A program made the position numbers and the translations under genes. This document shows positions 25,292-33,520 of a stretch of DNA of 64,000 nt, piece after piece (position 1 is the stretch's first letter; each line of letters starts with the position of its first letter). Below the pieces are notes generated by a model. It was given only the letters and a program-made list of their open reading frames with translations. It had not been told where the DNA came from and did not search any database. The stretch comes from a virus: the IMG/VR virus record IMGVR_UViG_3300036830_000392, positions 1 through 64,000 of that record. One strand, 5' to 3'.

Positions 25292-25683
25292 CACGCCACC
25301 GCGCTTTCGTCCACACCGTCCGCGCAGTCCGGGCACCTGGTCATCTGCCCGGGCGCCACGATCGAAGGCACCTCTTTCCCGCCCAGGCAGGTGCCGCATC
25401 CACCCGGCGGCAGGGTGACCATTCGGTGCAGGTACTCGGCCATGTGCGCCCCGCCCAGGCTGACGAAATAGTTCTTTTGGTCGGCGCTGCCTTTCGCCGC
25501 GAGCGCTGCTTGTGATGACATCTCGCGCAGCCTCAAGATCTTGGCGGCGATCTCATGTTCCCTCGCGTCCGCCGCTTCCTGCATCACCCGGCGAACGTCG
25601 ACGCAGATCGGACTGTGGTCGTCGCCCACGCAACGCACGCTTCGAACCGTGTGGGCGACCTCGATCAACTTCTGCTCGTTCAC
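25291..25683 (-). CDS. Hypothetical protein with C-terminal zinc-ribbon-like motif
   Basis: 130 residues, start MNEQKLIEVAHTVRSVR. A central helix-rich region (AADAREHEIAAKILRLREMSS) is followed by CGTCLGG and RCPDCADG, two CxxC knuckles about 20 residues apart. It may bind zinc or nucleic acid. No family name was recognised. It overlaps both neighbours by 1-4 bp. Confidence 0.66.
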   Translation of the reverse strand: MNEQKLIEVAHTVRSVRCVGDDHSPICVDVRRVMQEAADAREHEIAAKILRLREMSSQAALAAKGSADQKNYFVSLGGAHMAEYLHRMVTLPPGGCGTCLGGKEVPSIVAPGQMTRCPDCADGVDESAVA

Positions 25684-25952
25684 AGCTGAGCCTTTCGCTT
25701 TCCCGCTGCATCGAGCGCTTCGACCACGCGGAGGTAATCACCGGGCTCGACAAATTCGGAAGTCCCGACCTCGACGGCGATCAGACTGCTGACCGGCATC
25801 TGCAGCGCACGCGCCGCGGCGCCCACCTGGATTCCGTGCCGATGGCGCGCGGCGCGTACCGCCACGCCGCGCACGCTGGCCGGAGAGACGGCGCGCACGG
25901 CGTAGTGGTACCGGCTGGGCGCGAAAGGAACCGCAGCACCTCTCGTACTCAT
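25680..25952 (-). CDS. Small helix-turn-helix (XRE-like) protein
   Basis: 90 residues from ATG at 25952. Residues ~32-85 (AARHRHGIQVGAAARALQMPVSSLIAVEVG) look like a Cro/C1-type helix-turn-helix with an atypical turn. It may regulate the replication operon or act as a minor DNA-binding factor. Start chosen by ATGA overlap with the upstream tiny gene. Confidence 0.6.
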   Translation of the reverse strand: MSTRGAAVPFAPSRYHYAVRAVSPASVRGVAVRAARHRHGIQVGAAARALQMPVSSLIAVEVGTSEFVEPGDYLRVVEALDAAGKRKAQL

Positions 25953-26080
25953 TTCACCACCAGCGCGGCGATGCCGGCGCCAATGCCGGCTGCGACCAGC
26001 AGGAAGCTCAAGTAGTCGGCTACGTCCCACCGGGACGGGGAGACGAGGCAGATGCAAAGGCCACGGCAGCGGCAGCTCAT
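25949..26080 (-). CDS. Tiny Cys-rich single-span membrane protein
   Basis: 43 residues. Start MSCRCRGLCICLV, then WDVADY and a hydrophobic span YLSFLLVAAGIGAGIAALVV. Both ends overlap neighbours by ATGA, which supports its being real. Four N-terminal cysteines precede the membrane span. Function unknown; holin, antiholin or cargo are possible. Confidence 0.58.
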   Translation of the reverse strand: MSCRCRGLCICLVSPSRWDVADYLSFLLVAAGIGAGIAALVVK

Positions 26081-26214
26081 CGGACGACCCCCGATCCGCG
26101 GACGGTGCCATCCGGACCCCGCCATAGCCGGACGTCAGTTGCGCCGCGCGCCTCGAACCAGCTAAGGACCTCGTCGACGTTGGTGGCGAGGTCCGGATAC
26201 ACCAAGAACCGCAT
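26077..26214 (-). CDS. Small hypothetical protein
   Basis: 45 residues from ATG at 26214 (TGATG overlap). MRFLVYPDLATNVDEVLSWFEARG suggests a tiny alpha/beta protein. The remaining GPDGTVRGSGVVR is flexible. It is part of the overlapped replication operon. No recognised family. Confidence 0.5.
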   Translation of the reverse strand: MRFLVYPDLATNVDEVLSWFEARGATDVRLWRGPDGTVRGSGVVR

Positions 26215-27131
26215 CAGAAGGCCGTGCGCTGCTCGGTGTGTTGGTGGTCGATCTCGCAGGTCGGCGAGCAAAGCTCGGCGGGCGGCGCCGGCGGCGCTTC
26301 CTCGCCATCCTTCACGCCGCGGGCGATCTCTTTCCCTTCATCGTTCTGGACGCTGACGTGCTTCCCTTCGGCGATCGGCTTCGGGCCTCTCGTCGGCCGC
26401 TTCAGCGTCGCCTTCTTGGTCTTCTTGCCTTCGGCTTGCTTTTCGGCGAGCGCGGCGATCTCGGCCAGGCGGGCTTTCTCCTGCGATTCAGTGACGACGT
26501 CGTTCCATGTCGGTGGCTGCCGCCAGGAGACGTCGTACTTGCTCACGTCGTAGATCGCCTCGCCAATTGTGAAATGAAATTCCGACACGGACTCGACGCC
26601 GGTCAGGACCCAGTCGTCTCCGACTTTGATTTCAACCTTGACGCCGTCGAGGGAGCCGGCGCCGCGGATGGACTCGAACGCCCTGGTCGCCTTCTCTTCC
26701 TTCAGCCGCGTCTCGCGCAACTGCTCGGCTTCCTCTGGCGACCCGGCCAGCGCCTGCTCTTCGGTCTTGTTCAGATCCGCCAGTTTGTCTTTCACCGACT
26801 GCGAGATGTCACTGCCGGGCATTTTCAGTTGGCGCTCTTCGTCATCCATCCGGCGTGACTTGAAAATCTCGTTCGTGTCGAGGCGACGTGTTTTGATCAA
26901 TCCGGTTTCGAGGTCTTCGAACTCCTCGCACTCGACCTCGGCCTCGACGGTCTGCGCCTCGATGCTCAGGTTCAGCTCGTTCATGCGGGCCTTCAGCGGG
27001 CTGAGCCGTTTCTTCTGCTCTTCGATGCCGGCGATCTCTTTCAACACCTTCGAGATCTCGCGGTGGATCTCCATCTCCTTGGCCTCGTTCATCGGGACAG
27101 CGAGCTTCAAAGTCAGTTTCGTGGTTTCCAT
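26214..27131 (-). CDS. Hypothetical coiled-coil protein
   Basis: 305 residues. The first half is charged and coiled (KEMEIHREISKVLKEIAGIEEQKKRL, then ARMNELNLSIEAQ). The middle contains a small globular segment (VKVEIKVGDDWVLTGVESVSEF). The C-terminus is lysine/proline-rich with CSPTCEIDHQH at the end, a possible metal site. It precedes small genes in the replication operon. Role unknown, perhaps a nuclease inhibitor or DNA-binding accessory. Confidence 0.6.
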   Translation of the reverse strand: METTKLTLKLAVPMNEAKEMEIHREISKVLKEIAGIEEQKKRLSPLKARMNELNLSIEAQTVEAEVECEEFEDLETGLIKTRRLDTNEIFKSRRMDDEERQLKMPGSDISQSVKDKLADLNKTEEQALAGSPEEAEQLRETRLKEEKATRAFESIRGAGSLDGVKVEIKVGDDWVLTGVESVSEFHFTIGEAIYDVSKYDVSWRQPPTWNDVVTESQEKARLAEIAALAEKQAEGKKTKKATLKRPTRGPKPIAEGKHVSVQNDEGKEIARGVKDGEEAPPAPPAELCSPTCEIDHQHTEQRTAF

Positions 27132-27155
27132 TTGGTGGTGGTCTCCTGGTGTTGG

Positions 27156-27389
27156 TCAGCCGTGAACGGCGACACGCCGCCGCGGCTTGGTTTCGAGTTC
27201 CCTCAGTTCTTTTTGGACGTCAGCGCGAAAGCCGGCGATCCGCGCCCGCGCCTCTTCAGCCTCATGAGGCGTCATGTCGATGTCGTCGGATGGCCAGTTT
27301 TGGATCTCTTCGCGCAGCCGATGTTCCGCGAGATCGAACGCGGCGACAGCGTCGCGAAGCTTGGTCACGGTGCCGTTGCGCAGGCTCAT
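27156..27389 (-). CDS. Small hypothetical helical protein
   Basis: 77 residues from ATG at 27389, overlapping the helicase stop as ATGA. MSLRNGTVTKLRDAVAAFDLAEHRLREEI and EEARARIAGFRADVQKELREL form two helices. An in-frame upstream extension runs antisense-like through the helicase end and was rejected. It may be a helicase-associated accessory. Confidence 0.57.
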   Translation of the reverse strand: MSLRNGTVTKLRDAVAAFDLAEHRLREEIQNWPSDDIDMTPHEAEEARARIAGFRADVQKELRELETKPRRRVAVHG

Positions 27390-28717
27390 GCGAAACTCCT
27401 TTGCTGTGGCTGCTCGAGGTCCTCGCGATCGGCAAACATCGTGTACTCGGGCAACCAGTCGACCGGGATCTCGGCGGTGGCGCCGTTGCGGTTCTTGGCG
27501 ACGATCAACGTTGCCGGGTGGCGTCCGTACCTGGGTGATTCGCCCTCCCACCAAGGGAAGATGATCACGTCGGCGTTTTGCTCGATCTCGCCGCTGCCGC
27601 GAAGGTCGCGTGGACCTGGCTTGCGCTTTTCTTTCTCGCTGTCGCGATTCAGTTGCGCCGCCAGCACCACCGGGATTTTCAGATCCTTCGCGAGTTGCTT
27701 TAGCGCGGCGGTGATCTCACCCAACTCCTTGTTCTCGTTCTCTGCGTTGCCGCTCTTCTTGACGAGGCCCAGGTAGTCGATCAACACCACCGCCTGCTGG
27801 GATGGATTGGCGGCCCGCCAGCGATAGGTCTCGGAGATGATCGCGCGGTTCGAGAGATTCCGATCGTCGATCCAAATCGTATCGTTCGCGAGCCGAGCCG
27901 CTGCGCCCTGGAGGCGAACCCATTCCGGGCCGGACAGGCGACCCGACATGATGGCGCGGCTGTTGACCTCGGCATCGAACGACAGCGATCGGAACGCGAC
28001 GATCTGTTTGCTGTCTTCTAGCGAGAACAGCAGCGCCGGTATCTTCTTGCGGGCCGCTCGTTGGGCGAAGTTCCTCAGGAGGGCCGACTTACCTTTCGAC
28101 GGGCGAGCCGCGATCAGGATCAGCGTCTCCGCGCAGAGGCCGCTGATCTCTCTGTCGAATGCCTCGATGTCTGTCAGAACGAAATGCTGCTCAGGGTTGG
28201 CCGCTCGTCTCTCAACTTCGGACAGGGTCTCGTCGAGGATGTCGCGCAGCTGAACCGGGCCGACGGTGCCCGATGGAAGATCCAGCTTCGCCAACCTGCC
28301 GCGGGTGTCGTTCAGCAGTTCGGCGACGTCGGCCACATCGCCGTGGCACAGAGAACTGACATCCAAGCAGAGCGTGAGCAGCTTGCGTAGCACGGCCTTC
28401 TCGGTGACCAGGCGGGCGTAATAGCTGGCCTCCCCGGTGTCGGCGGACTTCATCAGCTCGAGGAGGAAGAGCGATCCGTTTGGCAGGCGAGACGCTTCGC
28501 CGCTCGTTTCCAGCAGATCCGACAGCGCGATGATCTCGACCTTCTTTTCTCGCCGATCCAATTCGAGGATCGCCTCGAACACGACCCTGTGCTCGGGCAT
28601 GAAGAAGTCGTCGACGCGCAGGTCGCTGACCTGGTCGAGCACCACCGGGCGGACCAGGATAAGCCCCAGCAGGGCCTTCTCGGCGCGCTCGTCGAACGGT
28701 AAGGGCCGCTGGTTCAA
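27386..28717 (-). CDS. Replicative DNA helicase, DnaB-like
   Basis: 443 residues from TTG at 28717, overlapping the loader stop as TTGA; the in-frame upstream region is antisense to the loader. An N-terminal DnaB domain (FDERAEKALLGLILVRP) is followed by the RecA-like domain. Walker A is ARPSKGKS (residues 204-211), Walker B is AVVLIDYLGLV and the DnaB hallmark AAQLNRDSE...GPRDLRGSGEIEQNAD occurs near the end. It unwinds DNA at the phage fork and is loaded by the adjacent DnaC-like protein. Confidence 0.93.
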   Translation of the reverse strand: MNQRPLPFDERAEKALLGLILVRPVVLDQVSDLRVDDFFMPEHRVVFEAILELDRREKKVEIIALSDLLETSGEASRLPNGSLFLLELMKSADTGEASYYARLVTEKAVLRKLLTLCLDVSSLCHGDVADVAELLNDTRGRLAKLDLPSGTVGPVQLRDILDETLSEVERRAANPEQHFVLTDIEAFDREISGLCAETLILIAARPSKGKSALLRNFAQRAARKKIPALLFSLEDSKQIVAFRSLSFDAEVNSRAIMSGRLSGPEWVRLQGAAARLANDTIWIDDRNLSNRAIISETYRWRAANPSQQAVVLIDYLGLVKKSGNAENENKELGEITAALKQLAKDLKIPVVLAAQLNRDSEKEKRKPGPRDLRGSGEIEQNADVIIFPWWEGESPRYGRHPATLIVAKNRNGATAEIPVDWLPEYTMFADREDLEQPQQRSFA

Positions 28718-29421
28718 GCGCGCTTCCGGAGGCTTGGGTTGTCGAGAGATTCGAAACGCCCGGTCTCGCGGATGCGATCGACGATCCGCTCCTCGTATCG
28801 CAACTTGAACGCTTTCACGTCGATGTTCGTGGTGATCAGAGTGGGGAGCGCGTCGGAGTAACGAGCGTTGATCACCTCGTCGAGCAGGCTTTTGAAGAAA
28901 CCCTTTTCGTCGGCGTACTCGACGGCCAGGTCGTCGATCACCAGCCGGCCCGCGCGGATGATCTCGTCCATCGCCTCCTCGTCGAAGCGGGACATCCGCG
29001 ACAGCCGCGCGGCGGTGACGAACATCGGCTCGCGCGAGCGCGGCGGCGTTTGCAGCAGCCACCAGCAGGCGGCGGCGGTCTTGCCACAACCCGCGTGTCC
29101 CGACAGGACGATGATGTCGCCCGGGGCGCGGACGGCTGCCATGGCCTGCGTTTCGTTCAGGTGGGCGGCCGGGTCGCCGACGAATCGATACCGCGCGGGA
29201 ATTCCGATCGCTTCCATTCGGCGCGCGGTCGCCTCGGCGGCGGCGCGCTTGATGTCAGCCGCTCGCTTCGCCTCTCCGGCCGCCTTCTCGGCAAGACCAG
29301 CCGGCGTCTCCGACCATGCCGCAAGCCGCAGCCCAAACGACGCGAAGTCTTCGCCTGGCGCTCTGGTGGGGGCGGGGCCGCCTTGTAGGGCGGGCACGAT
29401 TTTCAGCCTCTCTTCGCTCAC
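28714..29421 (-). CDS. Helicase loader, DnaC-like ATPase
   Basis: 235 residues. Walker A is GHAGCGKT and Walker B is RLVIDDLAVEY, with a sensor-like PTLITTNIDVKAF motif and a C-terminal arginine finger region (RYEERIVDRIRETG). This is the AAA+ core of DnaC/DnaI loaders. The N-terminal ~80 residues are Ala/Lys-rich. It lies between the initiator and helicase genes, overlapping both, so it should deliver the helicase to the origin. Confidence 0.9.
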   Translation of the reverse strand: MSEERLKIVPALQGGPAPTRAPGEDFASFGLRLAAWSETPAGLAEKAAGEAKRAADIKRAAAEATARRMEAIGIPARYRFVGDPAAHLNETQAMAAVRAPGDIIVLSGHAGCGKTAAACWWLLQTPPRSREPMFVTAARLSRMSRFDEEAMDEIIRAGRLVIDDLAVEYADEKGFFKSLLDEVINARYSDALPTLITTNIDVKAFKLRYEERIVDRIRETGRFESLDNPSLRKRA

Positions 29422-30278
29422 AGTTCTTGGACTCCCTTGGGGTAGGTGGTTTCGGGGCCGGGGGCGGGCACGTAGCCCACGCGAACGTCTTTCGGCTTCC
29501 CCGGCGGTCCAATCGCGCGCGGGTCAGCTGGTATGCGCAGGCTGTTCCAGCGCTGGACGAAGAACGCGAACGGGTGGCGCGCCTTGATCACAGCCGGCGA
29601 TTCCTCGCCCAGGAACTCGGCGAACATGGCCGGCGCTCGGTCTTGGGCTGCGAACGCTTCCGGCTCCGGCAGCGCAGCGATGACGTCGGTCAGGTCCCCA
29701 CAAGCCTTGGGGTCGGACGTGCCGGTGCCGTAGAAATTGCCAGGGTGGCGCGCCTCCCACGCGATTTTGAATTGGGTCAGCCACTGATAAGCTGTCCACC
29801 TCGCGCGCGTTACAGACACAAGGATCGGATCTGGACCCGGACCCGGATCCGGACTCGGATCGGATCCGGACCGGACTGCCGGTGCGGTACGATCCTGTTC
29901 TGGAGCCAAACGGAGTTGCTCGGGTAATTTCGCGAGCGGTACCGTTTCAGTCTCGGGCGGCGGTGGGATGGATGAGGCGATCTCGTTCTTGTGGGGGTTC
30001 TGGTACTTCTTGAAGTTGCGGATTTGGATGAACTTTCCGCTTCCTGCCTGGTACCGGATGATGTGCCGCCGGTCGGCCAGCTCGTTCAGGATGGCCTCCA
30101 TGTCGATGTTGTCAGCCGGCAGGATGGCGAGTTTGAGCATGAAGGCGCTGTCCTTGAGGCGGCCCTCCTTGTCGGCGTGGCAGGGCAGGTAGGCCCAGAC
30201 CAGGCGGGCAGCGATCGACATCGTCGCGACGTCCTCGTCGGTCGGCGCGATCGGGTTGATCGAACGGATGCGAGCCAT
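29418..30278 (-). CDS. Replication initiator-like protein
   Basis: 286 residues. MARIRSINPIAPTDEDVATMSIAARLVWAYL and HADKEGRLKDSAFMLK match the winged-helix N-domain of phage replication organisers/initiators. A central low-complexity linker with repeated Asp-Pro (about residues 138-152) is followed by WTAYQWLTQFKIAWEARHP and a helical C-domain. The linker is encoded by an array of GGATC/GGACC hexamers, a possible origin. It is the gene immediately before the loader and helicase. Confidence 0.8.
   Translation of the reverse strand: MARIRSINPIAPTDEDVATMSIAARLVWAYLPCHADKEGRLKDSAFMLKLAILPADNIDMEAILNELADRRHIIRYQAGSGKFIQIRNFKKYQNPHKNEIASSIPPPPETETVPLAKLPEQLRLAPEQDRTAPAVRSGSDPSPDPGPGPDPILVSVTRARWTAYQWLTQFKIAWEARHPGNFYGTGTSDPKACGDLTDVIAALPEPEAFAAQDRAPAMFAEFLGEESPAVIKARHPFAFFVQRWNSLRIPADPRAIGPPGKPKDVRVGYVPAPGPETTYPKGVQEL
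29822..29875. repeat. Hexamer array inside the initiator gene, candidate origin
   Basis: The plus strand contains a run of degenerate hexamers (CGGATC, TGGACC, CGGACC, CGGATC, CGGACT, CGGATC, then GGATCC GGACC), encoding the Pro/Asp linker of the initiator. In lambda the initiator gene O similarly contains origin iterons in its middle. The array is seen; origin function is inference. Confidence 0.42.
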
Positions 30279-32126
30279 CTAGGCAGCCTCCCGGCGCACG
30301 TCGCGTGCGTTTGCTGCGATGATGGCCTCTGCCACCTGGGGACAGACCGAGTTCCCCGCCAACATGACCTGATCGGTCTTGGTCATCGGCTTGCCGTTGT
30401 GGAGCGGGCGAATCTCGTAGTCGTCAGGAAATCCCTGCGCCGCGAAGAGTTCGTGCGGCTGGAGCATCCGCATCCCGACGTCGGCGATCTGGTAGGACTC
30501 CCCAGCGATCGTGACGAGGCCGAAGCGCGCCTTCGCCGTCAGCGTGTGCAGCGGATCGAAGAGGCTCATGTTCTGAGCGCGAGCATCGCCGCCAGCGCTG
30601 TAGAACTTGGTCAGGAAGGCGCGGACCTCGGCGATGTGGCCGCCGCCGCGCTGGCCGCCAGCGGTGACGGTTGGCACCGGCTCCATGGCGCTGGCCCCGA
30701 CAGCGGTCCCGTAGAATTTCGTCAGGAACGCGGCGGTCAGTGCGTGGTGGTCGACGGACGTCACCGTGCCGAGCGGGCGGCGGACTCCGTGGCCCACCAT
30801 GCCGCCGTAGTGCTTGGTCACCAGCGCGCAGGCCAGCGCAAACTCGCCACGCTTCGACGCGGTCACCGTTCGAAGGGGTAGGCGCGACGAGCGCGGTCCG
30901 TTCCCGCCGCCGCCCCAGGACTTCACTGGGATCATGAACGGCTCGACGACGGCGAAACGGTTCGATGCATCCACCGTCCGTATCGGATCGTCGACCGCCT
31001 GGCCGCGTTCCGCGCCACCAGCGCCGCCGTGGTACTTCACGAGGAACGGATCGATCAGCGCCAGCTCGCCGCGGTTGGCGGCGGTAATGGTGCGCACGGG
31101 TTCGCCAATCCCGTGGACGCGATCGTCACCCTGGTGGGTGACCGGGATGATGAACGGATCGTCGGTCTCGACGACGTAGCGGCGGATGCCGGCGGCGATC
31201 CGCCGAAGGGTCGCCTCGGCCAAGGGGCGCCGCCGCTCGAAGATCGACGGGCACGGCAGCGACCAGTCGATGATCTCGGCTGCCGCCCGCCACCCACCAC
31301 CAGGTCGACCGGGACCGTGGCTGGCCGTCGGCCAGACGATCGGCGCGCCATCGCGCCGGGCGACGAGGAACAGTCGCTTCCGGGTGGTGGGCGTGCCGTA
31401 GTCGGCGGCGGTCAGCAGGCGGAACTCGACCTGGTAGCCACAGTCGCGTAACTGCGCCAGCCAGGCGCGAAAGTCTTCACCGGCGCGCGATCGGTCAGGG
31501 CGCCCATCGTCGCCCAGCGGCCCCCATGTCTGAAACTCTTCGACGTTCTCCAGGACAATCACCCGGGGGCGCACGGCGCGAGCCCAGCGGATCACCACCC
31601 ACGCGAGGCCGCGGATCTCCTTCTTGAGGGGCTGCGTTCCCTTGGCCTTCGAGAAGTGGGTGCAGTCGGGCGAGAACCAGGCCACGCCGACGGGCCGATT
31701 GCCGCACGCGAGAGATGGGTCGACCTCCCAGATGTTTTCGCAGAAGTGTTTCGTCTCCGGATGGTTGGCCCTGTGCATCGCGATGGCGGCGGCATTGTGA
31801 TTGATAGCGATGTCGACGGGCCGGCCCAGGGCGGCCTCTATCCCGGTCGATGCGCCGCCACCACCAGCGAAGTTGTCGACGACCAATTCGTCGGGCAGCG
31901 CGAATGATCCGCGAAAGATCGGCGACCTCAATCCGCCCCTCCCCACCAAACACGCCGCCTCGACATCAGCATCCGGGCACCCCGCCGCCGTGCACTCAAC
32001 GCAGAACCCCGTGTTGATCGCCGGCCCGGGGCCGTTCGGATCGTCGGGGGCGGCGCAGCACCAGCAGAGCGTGTCCGGATGGACGTTGAGGCGGTGGGCG
32101 ATGATGTCGCGGTCGGCGCCAGTCAT
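30279..32126 (-). CDS. DNA (cytosine-5) methyltransferase with repeated target region
   Basis: 615 residues. Motif I is DNFAGGGGASTGIE (about residue 85), the catalytic loop is SPDCTHFSKAKG with the nucleophilic Cys, motif VI is LENVEEF, motif VIII is TRKRLFLVA, and motif X contains GNSV near the end. The N-terminus has CCAAPDD and CVECTAAGC, a probable zinc site. Between motifs VIII and IX about six ~40-residue repeats alternate PFLVKYHGG-like and TVTAxxR-like segments, likely target recognition. It modifies phage DNA to evade restriction. Confidence 0.9.
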   Translation of the reverse strand: MTGADRDIIAHRLNVHPDTLCWCCAAPDDPNGPGPAINTGFCVECTAAGCPDADVEAACLVGRGGLRSPIFRGSFALPDELVVDNFAGGGGASTGIEAALGRPVDIAINHNAAAIAMHRANHPETKHFCENIWEVDPSLACGNRPVGVAWFSPDCTHFSKAKGTQPLKKEIRGLAWVVIRWARAVRPRVIVLENVEEFQTWGPLGDDGRPDRSRAGEDFRAWLAQLRDCGYQVEFRLLTAADYGTPTTRKRLFLVARRDGAPIVWPTASHGPGRPGGGWRAAAEIIDWSLPCPSIFERRRPLAEATLRRIAAGIRRYVVETDDPFIIPVTHQGDDRVHGIGEPVRTITAANRGELALIDPFLVKYHGGAGGAERGQAVDDPIRTVDASNRFAVVEPFMIPVKSWGGGGNGPRSSRLPLRTVTASKRGEFALACALVTKHYGGMVGHGVRRPLGTVTSVDHHALTAAFLTKFYGTAVGASAMEPVPTVTAGGQRGGGHIAEVRAFLTKFYSAGGDARAQNMSLFDPLHTLTAKARFGLVTIAGESYQIADVGMRMLQPHELFAAQGFPDDYEIRPLHNGKPMTKTDQVMLAGNSVCPQVAEAIIAANARDVRREAA

Positions 32127-32437
32127 TTGCGCGCCGCCTTTTCGAGCGCTTCGATCGCGCGCTGGAAGTTCGAATAGTTCGAGGCCGCGTCTTCCGTGCC
32201 CTCAAACTCCATGCGGCCATGTTCAAGGCCGCTCATCTCGGCGGCAGTAATCCCGAGAACCGACGCGCCATCACCCAAGGAGAAGCCAAGGGCGATTCGC
32301 CGCCTGCGAAGCTCTTCGGCGTGCGGGTTCTTCGGGTAGACCGGCACCGCGACGTCTTCCAGGGCGCAACTGTCCGCGCGGGTAACGAATGCCACTGTCT
32401 TTCGTAGGCCGATCGGATGGACGGGTTCGACTTTCAT
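32123..32437 (-). CDS. HTH protein, XRE-like
   Basis: 104 residues. After an N-terminal segment (PIGLRKTVAFVTRADSCALED) the sequence HAEELRRRRIALGFSLGDGASVLGITAAEMSGLEHG is a Cro/C1-type helix-turn-helix. It overlaps the methyltransferase and may regulate this operon or control methylation timing. No dimer domain is evident beyond helices at the C-terminus. Confidence 0.72.
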   Translation of the reverse strand: MKVEPVHPIGLRKTVAFVTRADSCALEDVAVPVYPKNPHAEELRRRRIALGFSLGDGASVLGITAAEMSGLEHGRMEFEGTEDAASNYSNFQRAIEALEKAARK

Positions 32438-32757
32438 CGCAAATCCTCAATCAGCCGCTCAACCGCCGCCGCGCCTTCGGGGGTGATGAGGCCGAGGAGG
32501 CGTTGGCGGTCGAGCCATGCTTCGGCGTCTTCGATTGTCGAGTCATCGAATGGGCCAGTGTCGCCGTCCTGCTCGGGCGGCGCGTGCAGGTCTTCCAAAT
32601 CGCCGAGTAAGCCTTCGACGACAGAAGCAGCGCGGTCGACGTCGCCAAGGGCATTGGTGATGTCGGTGCGCAGCTTGCGGGCCTTGACCTTGATCAGGCC
32701 GGGTGGCGTCAGGTGCGCGCCGGGGAGCGCAGGCTGCTGTGCGTGAGACTTCGCCAT
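32434..32757 (-). CDS. Hypothetical protein
   Basis: 107 residues from ATG at 32757 (TAATG overlap with the DnaA-like stop). LIKVKARKLRTDITNALGDVDRAASVVEGLLGDLEDL is a helical segment; an acidic part (PPEQDGDTGPFDDSTIEDAEAW) follows. No recognised motif. An in-frame upstream extension overlapping the DnaA-like gene was discarded. Confidence 0.57.
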   Translation of the reverse strand: MAKSHAQQPALPGAHLTPPGLIKVKARKLRTDITNALGDVDRAASVVEGLLGDLEDLHAPPEQDGDTGPFDDSTIEDAEAWLDRQRLLGLITPEGAAAVERLIEDLR

Positions 32758-33242
32758 TACGCCGCCCTCCCTTCGCCCAGCACCCGCGCGCGCAGTTCCG
32801 GTTCCGCCGCAAGCCGCGCTTCGAACTTGCGCACACCAAAGATAACGGTCGCGTGGTCGCGTCCCCCGAACGCCATCCCGATGACGGGGAAGCTGGCCTT
32901 CGTCTCCTGGCGAATCTTCCACATCGCCTCATGGCGCACCGACGAAACCAAGGTCAGTCGCGACGGGCCGGTCAGCTCCTTGGCCGCGAGTCCATGCGCG
33001 CGGGCCGTTGTCTCGATGAACGGGAGAAGCAACTGCGCCTGCCGGTAGCGGGACAGCGTCTGCGTCGGGAGCGGCCGCTTCGCGGACTCGACCGCCGCGA
33101 TTGAAAGCTGCGCCGATGCGCGGGGGTGCCGACGGCGCTCGTCGTCCATCGCGAACACGGACCGCAGCGACACGGCGATGCACTTTTCGCGCTGATAGAC
33201 CTCGCTGAAGACGGAGGCGAGGAGATCGTAGTCGCGCTTCAT
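32757..33242 (-). CDS. DnaA domain IV-like DNA-binding protein
   Basis: 161 residues from ATG at 33242 (ATGA overlap). The C-terminal half has VSSVRHEAMWKIRQETKASFPVIG, then MAFGGRDHATVIFGVRKFEARLAAEP. This matches DnaA domain IV, whose GGRDHTTVLH-like loop contacts the DnaA box. No AAA+ domain is present. It could recognise DnaA boxes in phage or host origin DNA. It lies upstream of the initiator and methyltransferase in one operon. Confidence 0.82.
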   Translation of the reverse strand: MKRDYDLLASVFSEVYQREKCIAVSLRSVFAMDDERRRHPRASAQLSIAAVESAKRPLPTQTLSRYRQAQLLLPFIETTARAHGLAAKELTGPSRLTLVSSVRHEAMWKIRQETKASFPVIGMAFGGRDHATVIFGVRKFEARLAAEPELRARVLGEGRAA

Positions 33243-33520
33243 GACTCCATCTCCGCCACCACCGACCGCCACCGTTCGACGAACGCCACTGGGTCAGCCG
33301 TCGCCGCGGGGTCGCGGAGTTGCTCGACGAAGCTGCGCGCGATGGTGTCGCGCAGATCGCCCGCGAGGCGGAGGACGACGTGGTCGCCGGGGAGGAAGCC
33401 GGCGGCGGTGAGGCCACGGCGGAAGCCGCCGGGCGACTGGCCGGGGATGGCGACCGACAACTCACCGGGGACGGAGCGGGAGGGGACGATGGTTAGGGAG
33501 AGGGAGGGAGCGCGGGTCAT
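33239..33520 (-). CDS. Hypothetical protein
   Basis: 93 residues, start MTRAPSLSLTIVPSRSVPGEL. It seems partly beta (LSVAIPG, HVVLRLAG) with a C-terminal helix (ARSFVEQLRDP and VAFVERWRSVVAEM). No catalytic motif. It overlaps both neighbours by 4 bp, so expression is coupled. Confidence 0.6.
   Translation of the reverse strand: MTRAPSLSLTIVPSRSVPGELSVAIPGQSPGGFRRGLTAAGFLPGDHVVLRLAGDLRDTIARSFVEQLRDPAATADPVAFVERWRSVVAEMES

Noticed and set aside
27386-29089. Longer DnaB-like protein starting at 29089
   Set aside because: The first ~120 residues are antisense-like translation through the loader gene; TTG at 28717 overlaps the loader stop.
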